DNA from: Phytohabitans sp052068095
GTDB taxonomy: Bacteria > Actinomycetota > Actinomycetes > Mycobacteriales > Micromonosporaceae
Reading direction: 5' to 3'
Length of the DNA stretch: 64,000 bases
NCBI RefSeq assembly: GCF_052068095.1
Contig: NZ_JBQHDG010000016.1
Location: forward strand, 209,217-273,216
Of this stretch, positions 48,980-56,975 are shown piece after piece. A program made the translations under genes and the position numbers. The notes beneath the pieces are model-generated. The model saw only the letters and a list, made by a program, of their open reading frames with translations, made no database searches and was not told the DNA's origin. The first letter of the stretch is position 1, and every line of letters starts with the position of its first letter.

Positions 48980-51900
48980 TCAGGCTCCGTACGGCGCGTC
49001 GACCTCCATTGTCGACGGTGCGCCGTCGACCGTGCCGGTGGCCTTGACGGTCACGGTGCCGGCCGGCACCGTCGCGCGCCGGGTGTTGAACGACTGGTAG
49101 GCGGATTTGCCCGGGGCGACGTCGGGCACCGTCCGCGAGCCGTAGGGGGTGGCGATCTCGATGGTGAGTGGCACGTCGTCGGCGTTGCGCACGCTGACCG
49201 ACAGGTAGGTGTTGCCGCCGATGACCTGCGTGCGGACCTGTACCTCGACGGCCCACGTCGCCGGCGGCCGGAGCTCCCGGTCCGCCTGGGCGGCGCGGGA
49301 GACGACGAGGTCCTTCTCGGCCGCGGTGAAGACACCCGCCGCCACGAACGCCTCGGCGGTGTGGGTGACCGCCGCGACGAAGGCACCGTGGGTGGCGAAC
49401 GGCGCGTGGTCCCACACCAGGTCGAGGAACGTCGGACCGTCGGTGCCGGGCGACGGGATGCCCGTCACTGGTACGTCGTAGCGTGGCAGGCCGTCGTCGC
49501 GCTTGCGGTTGGGCACGCCGGTGTCGATGGAGCCGAACACGATCGCCGGCTCGACCCGCCGGAAGTACGACGAGACGGGTTGCGTGTCGCTGATGTAGTA
49601 CGGCCGCACGGTGAACCCCTGCGCCGTGAAGACCGGGTCGCCCGCCGCCGTGGTGCTCGCGAGCGTGACCGCCGCCCGGGAGTAGTCGCCGTCGCGCTTG
49701 AGGTGGCGGTAGAGGGTCAGCTCGCGGAAGTTGCCGCCGCCCGGGTTTCCGACGATCTGGAGCAGCACCGGCCCCCAGAAGACGGCCTGGGTGTCGGGGC
49801 GGTCGAGCGCCCGCTCGATCCTGATGCTGAACGGCATCCGGACCTCGATAGTGTCGCCGGCCTCCCAGGTGCGGCTCAGCGTCAGGTAGGTGCCCGGCTC
49901 GGCGTCGACGGCCTGCGCGACGCCGTTGACCGTGACCGAAAAGCCCTTCTCCACCCAGCCCGGCACGCGCAGCTTGATGTCGAGCGGCCCGTCGCCGTCG
50001 ATCGTCAGCTTCGTGCGGTCCTCCCGGGGGTACGACGTCTGCTGGGTCACCGTGAAGCCCTTTTCGGCCCAGGTGAGCGTCGACGGCGCGTAGAGGTTGA
50101 CCCACAGCGTGCTGCCGTCGGCCGACTTGAGGTAGATCGTCTCCTGGTACTTGGTGTGGTTTTCCAGGCCGGTGCCGCCGCAGCAGGTGCCGGTGTTGCC
50201 GTAGCTGCGGGCGGTGCCGGGCGTCAGCGGCTGGAAGTAGGTGAGCTGCGGGTCGCTGGTGCTCGTGGTGTCCGCCCGCGACCCGGTGATCATGTTGAGC
50301 AGGCCACGCTCGTAGTAGTCCATGTACGCCGGGTCGTGCTCGTGCAGGAAGAGCTCGCGCGCCAGCTTGAGCAGGTTGTACGTCGTGCACGTCTCCGCGC
50401 CGCCCTGCGCGATCGCGTTGGCGATGTTGTCGCGGTTTTGGAACAGCTCGACGTTGTTGTTGGAGCCCGGGTAGTTGCCGCCCGTCCCGCCGCTGGCGAA
50501 CATCCGATGTGGAACGACCATGCCGTAGAAGTTCTTGGCGGCCGCGAGGTACTCCTGGTCGCCGGTGTGCTCGAAGATGCGCATGTAGCCGATGAACTGC
50601 GGCACGTGCGTGTTGGCGTGCAGGCGCTCGGGGCGGCGCCGGCCGGGCCGGTTTTGCGGGGTGACCACGAGGATGTCGCGGTTTTCCACGCAGGCGCCGA
50701 AGAGCGACTCCCGGTTGTCGAAGCACTTGGCGGTCTCCAGGTGCTTCGCCTCGCCGGTGAGCGCGTAGATCTCGGGGAAGACCTCGTTGGCACCGCCGAA
50801 CTCGCCGGCGATGTAGAGGTCCCACATGTAGTTGAGGTTGTCGCGGGTGATGGGGCCGGTGTAGTCGGGGTGGTTCTTGTCGCCGACAGTCAGCGCGAGG
50901 TGGGCCCAGTCGGCCATCTTGACGACGACGTCGCGGGCCAGCGTGTTGCCGGTGTGGTAGTAGGCGTCGAGCAGGCCGCGCATGATCTTGTGCTGGGTGT
51001 ACCAGGGCGCCCACGTGTTGGTGTCCGCGTTGCCGCCGTAGACCGCCCAGCGCGGCGGGCCGAGCCGCAGCACCGCGTCTTCCGGGATCGCGCCGACGTA
51101 TCCGGGGTGGGTCGGCACCCAGTCGGCCGCCCCGCCCTCGCGGGCCGCCACGACGCCGCCGTCGCGGCCGTTGGGCGAGGCGTCCTTGAGGGTGGTGCCG
51201 CCCTCTTCGTCGAACCGGTACCAGGCGATGCTCCCGCCGGTGGTGCTGCCCGCCGGGGAGTCCTGCATGGACAGCAGCTCCTGCTGACTGAGCGCCCGGT
51301 CGAAGATGTGAAACTCGTCGATGGTCGCGTCGAGGAACGGGTCGCCGTACTGCGACCGCCCGATCCACCGGTTGCCCGGGTTGCCCAGGCTCGACGGGTT
51401 GAGCGTCATGCTCGTGTTGGTGCCCACCGGCTGACCGTCGACCCACAGCGTGCCGGTGGTCTGCGACAGCGTGACGGCCAGGTGCACCCACTGGTTGGTC
51501 GGCAGCGCGGCGGTGCCGTTGATCCGCTGCTCCTGGCCCGATCCGCCGACGGTGATGGCGAAGCGGGGCACGTTGCCGGTCACGCCGGCCCGCGGGGTGA
51601 GGAACATGTTGACCGTGGTGTTCTGTCCGAAGTCGAACAACCGGGTCCAGCTCTGCGTGGACGCCAGGTTGACCCAGGTCGCGATCGTGAAGTCGGTGAG
51701 CTGGTTGATCGCCTCCTGGGGCAGCGTCACGTACTGCGCCTTGCTCGGCCCGTTGAGGCGCAGCGCGCTGCCGTAGCGGCCCGGCACCCGCTCGATCACC
51801 GGCTCCGGCGGCTCCTCACCGCCCGGCCCGCCGCCGTCCATCCGGGCGGTGATCGCGGCCTGGCAGGCGGCGAGCTCGGTGACCATCCAGTCGAGCTTGC

Positions 51901-52333
51901 CCTTGAAGACGGCCTCGCCCTGGTCGGCGTACGCCTGCGCGAGCGCCGTCATGTAGTGGCCGGCCCAGTGACCGCTCAGTAGCCCGCCGTCTTCCCAGCC
52001 GCCCGGCACCGACACGCCCGCCGGGTTGGGCCGGCCGGCCTGGTTGTTGAACAGGACCAGGAAGCGGCGCTCGTCGTAGGACCGGAGGAAGTTCTTGACG
52101 CGGTCACGCTTTTCCTGGAGCAGACCGCTGCCGAGCCGCACCTGCGCCAGCGAGAAAGGGCGGACCGGCGCGGTGCCGCCCGGACCGGGATCGGCGGCCA
52201 GCGCGAACGCCGCGCCCGCGGCGGGCGCCGCCTCGGCGGCGGACACCCCCAACATGCTAGTGCCGGCCACCGCTCCCGCGCCGAGAGCGGATGCCTGAAG
52301 AAGTTGACGTCGGTTGAATCTGACCTCGTCCAA
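48980..52333 (-). CDS. Secreted GH127 (beta-L-arabinofuranosidase-like) enzyme with a LamG domain inserted in the catalytic part
   Basis: 1117 residues. Twin-Arg-type signal (RFNRRQLLQASALGAGAVAG). GH127 N-terminal segment (about 55-165: LQEKRDRVKNFLRSYDERRF, WEDGGLLSGHWAGHYMTALA), then a LamG/concanavalin-A-like module (about 190-390: FTIATWVNLASTQSWTRLFD, WVHLAVTLSQTTGTLWVDG, ATIDEFHIFDRALSQ), then the rest of the GH127 barrel and beta-domains (about 405-1117: NTWAPWYTQHKIMRGLLDAY, ETCTTYNLLKLARELF, GTCCGGTGLENHTKYQE). The Cys pair in GTCCGG and the Glu in ETCTTYN mark the zinc/nucleophile-Cys site of GH127. TTG at 52333 follows ggaagga; upstream in-frame starts overlap the promoter. Likely acts on arabinan side chains. 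Confidence 0.85.
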   Translation of the reverse strand: MDEVRFNRRQLLQASALGAGAVAGTSMLGVSAAEAAPAAGAAFALAADPGPGGTAPVRPFSLAQVRLGSGLLQEKRDRVKNFLRSYDERRFLVLFNNQAGRPNPAGVSVPGGWEDGGLLSGHWAGHYMTALAQAYADQGEAVFKGKLDWMVTELAACQAAITARMDGGGPGGEEPPEPVIERVPGRYGSALRLNGPSKAQYVTLPQEAINQLTDFTIATWVNLASTQSWTRLFDFGQNTTVNMFLTPRAGVTGNVPRFAITVGGSGQEQRINGTAALPTNQWVHLAVTLSQTTGTLWVDGQPVGTNTSMTLNPSSLGNPGNRWIGRSQYGDPFLDATIDEFHIFDRALSQQELLSMQDSPAGSTTGGSIAWYRFDEEGGTTLKDASPNGRDGGVVAAREGGAADWVPTHPGYVGAIPEDAVLRLGPPRWAVYGGNADTNTWAPWYTQHKIMRGLLDAYYHTGNTLARDVVVKMADWAHLALTVGDKNHPDYTGPITRDNLNYMWDLYIAGEFGGANEVFPEIYALTGEAKHLETAKCFDNRESLFGACVENRDILVVTPQNRPGRRRPERLHANTHVPQFIGYMRIFEHTGDQEYLAAAKNFYGMVVPHRMFASGGTGGNYPGSNNNVELFQNRDNIANAIAQGGAETCTTYNLLKLARELFLHEHDPAYMDYYERGLLNMITGSRADTTSTSDPQLTYFQPLTPGTARSYGNTGTCCGGTGLENHTKYQETIYLKSADGSTLWVNLYAPSTLTWAEKGFTVTQQTSYPREDRTKLTIDGDGPLDIKLRVPGWVEKGFSVTVNGVAQAVDAEPGTYLTLSRTWEAGDTIEVRMPFSIRIERALDRPDTQAVFWGPVLLQIVGNPGGGNFRELTLYRHLKRDGDYSRAAVTLASTTAAGDPVFTAQGFTVRPYYISDTQPVSSYFRRVEPAIVFGSIDTGVPNRKRDDGLPRYDVPVTGIPSPGTDGPTFLDLVWDHAPFATHGAFVAAVTHTAEAFVAAGVFTAAEKDLVVSRAAQADRELRPPATWAVEVQVRTQVIGGNTYLSVSVRNADDVPLTIEIATPYGSRTVPDVAPGKSAYQSFNTRRATVPAGTVTVKATGTVDGAPSTMEVDAPYGA

Positions 52334-52366
52334 TGAAGGTCCTTCCGCGCGACGGATGCCCGGTCT

Positions 52367-52491
52367 CCGAAAACCTTTTCGGGAATGGTGGCAGTGTGTT
52401 ACGTCCATGTCAACAGTTGACCTTGGGACGCCAATCTGAGCAGGGGCATTGCCACCCGAGCGACTGGACCTCTGCGCCGAAAAGTTTTCGG
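52367..52491 (-). promoter_or_regulatory. GH127 promoter flanked by two perfect LacI-type operators
   Basis: CCGAAAACCTTTTCGG (52367-52382) and CCGAAAAGTTTTCGG (52477-52491) share CCGAAAA / TTTTCGG arms and lie about 110 bases apart. Between them, on the - strand, TTGACA (52408-52413) is followed after 18 bases by ACCATT. The inner operator covers the expected start point; the outer one could support looping. No lacI-type gene is adjacent, so the repressor is encoded elsewhere (or is the one at 58653). Confidence 0.72.
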
Positions 52492-52494
52492 TGC

Positions 52495-53208
52495 CTAGGC
52501 GTACACGGCGCGCACGGCGTCGACGAACTGCTGCCCGCGCGCCGAGGCCGGGCCGTCCTTCGCCGGAAACAGCTCGGTGCGCAGGCCGTAGGTCAGCTCC
52601 AGCTGCACGCCGGCCCCGTCGGCGTCCTTGTTGACGAAGTTGTCCGGCGACGTGCCGGCGATGTCGGCCGGCGCGGGCCGCACGACCGTGAAACCGGCCG
52701 CCCGCAACGCGGTGGCGAGCGCGACGCCGGTCTCGGTGTCCCGTCCTCCGATGTAGACGACGCTGCCCGCCTTGGACGTGCCGTGTACCGACAGCGCGTG
52801 GGTCCGCTGTCCGATCAGGATCAGGCACTCCTCGACGTCCCAGTGCTCGCTCGTCACATGCAGCCGCGGATAGTTCTGCCCCGCGGGCAGCTTGCCCTTG
52901 AACTGGCACTGGGTGTGCTCGCTGCCCGCGATCGCACTCGCGATCTCACTGGTGCGCGGCTCGATCGACCCGCCGTGCGGCGCGACCACGACGAGCGGCG
53001 AGTCGGTGACCGTCCACGTTAGATCGAACGCGACCCCCTCCTGCTCCACCTTGCGCAGCGCGGTCATCGACGGGTACTCCGCGACGGTGCCCGGCGTGGC
53101 GACCGCCTGCCGCACCGGCGGGCGGCCCGCCTGCGCGCCGCCGTATCCGATCAGGAGCACGAGCGATCCGGCGATGGTGCCGAGGACCAGGCGCGTGAGT
53201 CGGTCCAT
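52495..53208 (-). CDS. Poly-gamma-glutamate hydrolase family protein, secreted or anchored
   Basis: 237 residues. N-terminal hydrophobic segment (LVLGTIAGSLVLLIGYGGAQ). The rest matches the DUF867/PghP family, zinc-dependent hydrolases of poly-gamma-glutamate: VVVAPHGGSIEPRTSEIASA (His, Glu), HVTSEHWD, HALSVHGTSKAGSVVYIGGR and the closing VQLELTYGLRTELFP. It would cut capsule-type or DNA-protecting poly-gamma-glutamate outside the cell. ATG follows gaggagaccaca. It is 10 bases downstream of the beta-propeller gene, so the two form an operon. Confidence 0.83.
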   Translation of the reverse strand: MDRLTRLVLGTIAGSLVLLIGYGGAQAGRPPVRQAVATPGTVAEYPSMTALRKVEQEGVAFDLTWTVTDSPLVVVAPHGGSIEPRTSEIASAIAGSEHTQCQFKGKLPAGQNYPRLHVTSEHWDVEECLILIGQRTHALSVHGTSKAGSVVYIGGRDTETGVALATALRAAGFTVVRPAPADIAGTSPDNFVNKDADGAGVQLELTYGLRTELFPAKDGPASARGQQFVDAVRAVYA

Positions 53209-53218
53209 TGTGGTCTCC

Positions 53219-54442
53219 TCACGAGGTGACAGGGTTGGCGCGCAGGCCGCCCTCGGCGCCCGTCCAGGGGCCGGTGGCGGGGCCGGGCAGGTCGGAGCGG
53301 GCGATCGACAGGACGGCCGAACCGGTCGCCGCCGGGCGGTCGTCGCGGGTGACGAACGCGAGCAGGCCACCGTCGAGCAGGAGCATGCCGTCGACGCCGC
53401 CGCGCCCCGGCAGAGCGAGGTGGGTGGTGACGGTCAGGTCCGGCGCCGCCGACTGGAGGCGCCCGTCGCGGAGGAAAGCGACGCGGCCGTCGGCGGCCAG
53501 CACCGGCCCGACGGTGTAGTAGCCGGGCAGGACCGGGCCGTCGGTCATCGTGCCGTCGGGATGCAGCAGCCGGAGGCGGCACCGCGAAGGCGTGCTGTTT
53601 TCCAGCTCTACGACGCGGATCACGCCGTCGGTGCCGACCAGCGCCCGCCCGTGGCTCGGCCACTCGGCCACGACCGCGCCGTCGCCGTCGAGCAGCCGCG
53701 TGCCGAACGCGCCGTATCCCTGCTCCCCGACCAGGAAGCGCCCGCTCCCGGCGATGGCGCGGTCACCGGACGGCGCCGGCGCGGTGCTCCACAGTAGACG
53801 GCCGGTGTGCAGGTCGACGCAGAAGCTGACGCCCAGCCCGCCGGCGACCTCGAAGAACGTGGCCAGCACCCGGTCACCGCTGACCAGCACCGGCTCCCAC
53901 CGGGTCGTGCGGAACGTCTCGGCCTTGTACGCGGATATCGGGCGGGGCTGCCAGCCGGTGGCCACGCCCACCTCGGTGATCCCCGGGTACGCCATGTCGG
54001 GCGCCGGCAGGTCGGTGACCCAGCGGCGGCGGCCGCGGTCGTCGAGCAGCTCCAGCCGGGCGGGCGCGGCCCCCGGGGCGTTGCTCCCCCACACGACGAG
54101 CGCGCCGCCGGCGAGCAGCACGAACGCGTCGATGGCACGGTCGCTGTGCCCACCGTCGAGAGTGAACCGGCGGCCCGACTCGCCGCCCGGAAGTGTCTCC
54201 TCGAGCACCGCGCCGCCGCCGACCCAGACCCCGCCGTCATCGGCGACCCGCGGGCCGCGGTGGCCGTCGACCGGACGCGCCCAGAGCAGCCGGCCCGCCA
54301 GGTCGACCGCACACAGGCGCGTGCCCTCGGCACCGCCGGTGACGGCGTAGACCGGCCCGCCCGGCCCGGCCGCGGCGATCGATCCGGGCTGGCCCGGCAG
54401 CTCGACGGACTCGACCGCCCAGTCGCTGACCGCGTCGCTCAT
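53219..54442 (-). CDS. Cytoplasmic beta-propeller (PQQ-repeat-like) protein of unknown function
   Basis: About 407 residues without signal peptide. Repeated WD/PQQ-like blades: TRLCAVDLAGRLLWARPVDG, FCVDLHTGRLLWSTAP, TRLLDGDGAVVAEWPSHGRA, LRLLHPDGTMTDG. The pattern of hydrophobic strand, Asp/Gly turn and Trp is that of outer-membrane-assembly BamB-like propellers and quinoprotein repeats, but quinone-binding residues are not evident. It may monitor a ligand or scaffold a complex. ATG at 54442 is chosen; ATG at 54451 is possible. Transcribed ahead of the poly-gamma-glutamate hydrolase gene. Confidence 0.72.
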   Translation of the reverse strand: MSDAVSDWAVESVELPGQPGSIAAAGPGGPVYAVTGGAEGTRLCAVDLAGRLLWARPVDGHRGPRVADDGGVWVGGGAVLEETLPGGESGRRFTLDGGHSDRAIDAFVLLAGGALVVWGSNAPGAAPARLELLDDRGRRRWVTDLPAPDMAYPGITEVGVATGWQPRPISAYKAETFRTTRWEPVLVSGDRVLATFFEVAGGLGVSFCVDLHTGRLLWSTAPAPSGDRAIAGSGRFLVGEQGYGAFGTRLLDGDGAVVAEWPSHGRALVGTDGVIRVVELENSTPSRCRLRLLHPDGTMTDGPVLPGYYTVGPVLAADGRVAFLRDGRLQSAAPDLTVTTHLALPGRGGVDGMLLLDGGLLAFVTRDDRPAATGSAVLSIARSDLPGPATGPWTGAEGGLRANPVTS

Positions 54443-54512
54443 CGCCTGCATACTAGCGGCCGTCGATGGCAGCTCCACCTTCTCGGCCCGAAACCCGATT
54501 CATCGAGATTTG

Positions 54513-54588
54513 GGCTACCGCGACGTCCGCCGTGGTCCCGACCGCTGCTCCCGCGGCCTCACCCGTCCGCTGCCGGTCACGGTCACCC
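54513..54588 (+). repeat. Interspersed repeat family A, copy 3
   Basis: Starts gggctaccgcgacgtccgcc and runs to cggtcacggtcaccc. A shorter inverted fragment of the same family follows at about 54667-54700 (gagggtgaggccgcgggagc), so the region may fold as a long hairpin. The 54443-55270 gap (about 830 bases) holds repeats only; I see no credible gene in it. Confidence 0.68.
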
Positions 54589-54841
54589 TTTGCGGCCTCC
54601 GGCCCGTCGCGGGGCCATATCGGTGGTCGCGCCGGGCCCATGGGCCGGATTGGATTTGCGAACCCGCGGAGGGTGAGGCCGCGGGAGCAGCGGTCCGGAC
54701 CCAATGCCACCCACCCTAAGTCGATCAAGGGGCTGACCTGGACATTCCGGGGCGCGCGGGTGACAGGACCGGCAAGCGCCCACGGCCCCCCATGGATTTC
54801 CCGCCCGCACAGGCTGGGCCGGCCTCGCCGGCCACCGTCTG

Positions 54842-55177
54842 TGACGCAGCGTCGGCGGGCTCGGTTGAGAAACGTCAAGATCTAGGAGAGTTAGGGTTGA
54901 AATAGCGCCCTAACTCTCCGAGATCCCCCTAGATCCCGAATCTTGGGCCGCGTGTACGGCGGCGACGGTTACTCAGGGCTACGAAGCTCCTGCTTCAAGG
55001 CTCCCGCCGCCTGGTCGGCGACAGGCATCGTGGACAAACATCCCGGACCGCGGGCCGCGCATCCGCACAGGCAAAGCGTGACCGCGACCAAACGCGAGGG
55101 TGAGCCGCAAGCAACAGCGGACGGGTGAGGCCGGCGGGAGCAGCGGTCTGGACCACGACGGACATCGCGGTAGCTCA
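54842..55177. repeat. About 300-base composite repeat (C hairpin plus inverted repeat A), copy 2
   Basis: Second copy of the unit at 19101. It contains gtgacgcagcgtc, a near-perfect 18-bp hairpin (GATCTaGGAGAGTTAGGG at 54879-54896, complement at 54908-54925, one mismatch) with loop TTGAAATAGCG, then gtggacaaaca, and ends with inverted repeat A (55097-55177). Confidence 0.68.
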
Positions 55178-55270
55178 CATCTCTCGAATCGGGCCCTTGA
55201 CGCCGCGCACGCCGAAGCCGCCGGCGGGCCGGACCCAACCGGGGCGTGGGGTGCCGGGGTATACCGGGGT

Positions 55271-55795
55271 ATGAGACCGCCGATCCCGATTGCCCGGTTG
55301 GCAGCCGACCAGCCGGCCGACGCGGGTGAGTTCACCGAGTGGGTGCGGCCGCACCTGCCGGCGATGGCCCGGTTGGCGGCGCGCCTCGCGCCGCGGGCCG
55401 ATCGGGACGACGTGGTGCAGGAGGCGCTGGCGCGGGCCTGGACGAAGCGGCGCAGCTACCGTCCAGACCGGGGTTCGCCGGCGACCTGGCTCCTCGCGAT
55501 CACCGCGGACCAGGCGGCGAAGGCGCGGCGGCGGGCGGACTCGGTCGGCCGGATCGCGGCCGCGCTCGCCTCGCTGCGCGGGACGAAGGTCGAGGCCAAC
55601 ACCGGGCAGGTCGACCTGGAACGCGCGCTGGCGCAGCTGACCGCCCGGCAGCGGCTCGCGATCGACTGCGTGTACTTCGTCGGGCTGACCGTGGCCGAGA
55701 CCGCCGCGTTGATGCGCTGCTCGCCGGGCACGGTGAAGTCGACGCTCTTCGACGCCCGGGCCCGGCTGCGGGTGCTGCTGGCGGTGACGGGATGA
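55271..55795 (+). CDS. ECF-type RNA polymerase sigma factor
   Basis: 174 residues. Sigma region 2 (HLPAMARLAARLAPRADRDD, VVQEALARAWTKR, GSPATWLLAITADQAAK) and sigma region 4 (LERALAQLTARQRLAIDCVY, LTVAETAALMRCSPGTVKST). ECF factors direct transcription of stress or envelope genes and are usually held by a membrane anti-sigma encoded next door. ATG at 55271 starts just before the conserved part; earlier in-frame codons lie in repeat A. The next gene starts 10 bases on and encodes a single-pass membrane protein. Confidence 0.87.
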   Translation: MRPPIPIARLAADQPADAGEFTEWVRPHLPAMARLAARLAPRADRDDVVQEALARAWTKRRSYRPDRGSPATWLLAITADQAAKARRRADSVGRIAAALASLRGTKVEANTGQVDLERALAQLTARQRLAIDCVYFVGLTVAETAALMRCSPGTVKSTLFDARARLRVLLAVTG

Positions 55796-55805
55796 GGAGG
55801 CACCG

Positions 55806-56849
55806 GTGAACGAGGACGTCGACCAGATCCTCACCGACGCGGCGGAGCGCTGGCAGGCCGCGCAGCCGCCCCCGCCCGAGCCGGACCAGGCCCGGTGGGC
55901 CACCGAGCGGACGTCGCTGTGGCGGCCGCGCGCGGCGCGGTTCCTCACGGTCGGGGTGGTGGCCGCGGCGGTCGCGGCGACCATCGTCGGCAGCATGGCG
56001 CTCTGGCCCGAGGCGGCCGGCGGGCCCGAGCAGGTCCCGGGGTCGACCACCGCGGCGCCCACCGGCAGGCCCGATCCGGCCACGCTGGTAGTCCGGGACG
56101 GCGACGTGGTGGAGGCGGCGGGCGAGGTCGAGGTCGACGAGGGGAAGCCAGTCCGGTTCTGCCCGCCCGCCGTGCGGGCGCTGCCGGTGCGGGCGCTGCC
56201 GGCGCCATGCCCGTTCGCACTCACCGCGACGGGTGTCGACCTCGACCGGCTGGCCAACCGGAAGGTCGGCGCCGAGGGCCGGCTCAGCGGATGGGCACGC
56301 CTGCGGGGTGTCTACCGCGCCGGCACGTTGGCGGTGACCGAGCAGTGGGCGGAGCTCCCGGAGAACAAGCCGCCGCGGCGCCCCACACCGGCGGCGTGCC
56401 AGCCACCGTCCGGGGGCTGGCGCACCGGAGACCGCGCGAACTCGGACCGGCTCGGGCAGTTCGTCAGCCGCCACCGCGATCGCTTCTCCGGACTCGACAT
56501 CACGCATCCCGCCGGTGCTCCCGCATCGACCATGGTGATAGTCGTCGGCGTCGTGGGCGAGGATCCGGCGACGGTCCAGGCGGAGTTGGCCCGGCTCTAC
56601 GACGGAAACGTCTGCGTCGTGGCCGCGCGAAACACCCTCGCCACGCTGGACCGGGTCAGGTGGGCCGCGGCCGACGTGATGGGCGACCGGCGGTCGACCA
56701 TCCACTCCGTCATGACCGGCGACGACGACGCCGGCGACGCCCGGGTCGCCGTCGGAATGGTGCGGCTCGACGCCGCCACCTACGACAGGCTCCGCCCGAT
56801 CGGCTTCGACCGGCTCAGCCTGAACCCGTGGCTGAGGCCGGTCCGCTAG
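55806..56849 (+). CDS. Single-pass membrane protein, candidate anti-sigma factor
   Basis: 347 residues. A short cytoplasmic N-terminus (NEDVDQILTDAAERWQAAQP) is followed by one membrane helix at about 45-68 (FLTVGVVAAAVAATIVGSMA) and an extracellular region of about 280 residues with no recognised domain (FCPPAVRALPVRALPAPCPF, VIVVGVVGEDPATVQAELAR). GTG start follows tgaggaggcac. Adjacency to the ECF gene and topology fit an anti-sigma factor, but there is no HXXXCXXC zinc motif, so the interaction is inference. Confidence 0.68.
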   Translation: MNEDVDQILTDAAERWQAAQPPPPEPDQARWATERTSLWRPRAARFLTVGVVAAAVAATIVGSMALWPEAAGGPEQVPGSTTAAPTGRPDPATLVVRDGDVVEAAGEVEVDEGKPVRFCPPAVRALPVRALPAPCPFALTATGVDLDRLANRKVGAEGRLSGWARLRGVYRAGTLAVTEQWAELPENKPPRRPTPAACQPPSGGWRTGDRANSDRLGQFVSRHRDRFSGLDITHPAGAPASTMVIVVGVVGEDPATVQAELARLYDGNVCVVAARNTLATLDRVRWAAADVMGDRRSTIHSVMTGDDDAGDARVAVGMVRLDAATYDRLRPIGFDRLSLNPWLRPVR

Positions 56850-56873
56850 GACCGTTCCTCACCGCCGTCACCG

Positions 56874-56892
56874 GGGTGGCCGCCGGCCACCC
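56874..56892 (+). terminator. Terminator after the ECF/anti-sigma pair
   Basis: Perfect 8-base inverted repeat GGGTGGCC / GGCCACCC, 3-base loop, 24 bases after the stop and just ahead of the next promoter. Confidence 0.65.
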
Positions 56893-56908
56893 GCTCGGTG
56901 CCGTCGCC

Positions 56909-56962
56909 TTGACCAACAGATCGAGGGACGTCAAAATGATGCTCGCGTGTTGAACGTTCAAC
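56909..56962 (+). promoter_or_regulatory. GH27 promoter with LacI-type operator
   Basis: TTGACC (56909-56914), 17 bases, CAAAAT (56932-56937), then the perfect 14-base palindrome GTTGAACGTTCAAC (56949-56962), about 14 bases before the GH27 start codon. The central ACGT and Gly/Ala-like half-sites are typical LacI-family operators. The convergent lacI-type gene at 58653 is the nearest candidate repressor. Confidence 0.7.
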
Positions 56963-56975
56963 CCGAGGAGCACAC

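Noticed and set aside
54453..54885. Frames of about 140 codons on both strands in the 54443-55270 gap
   Set aside because: They coincide with repeat family A and its inverted fragment; nothing indicates translation.
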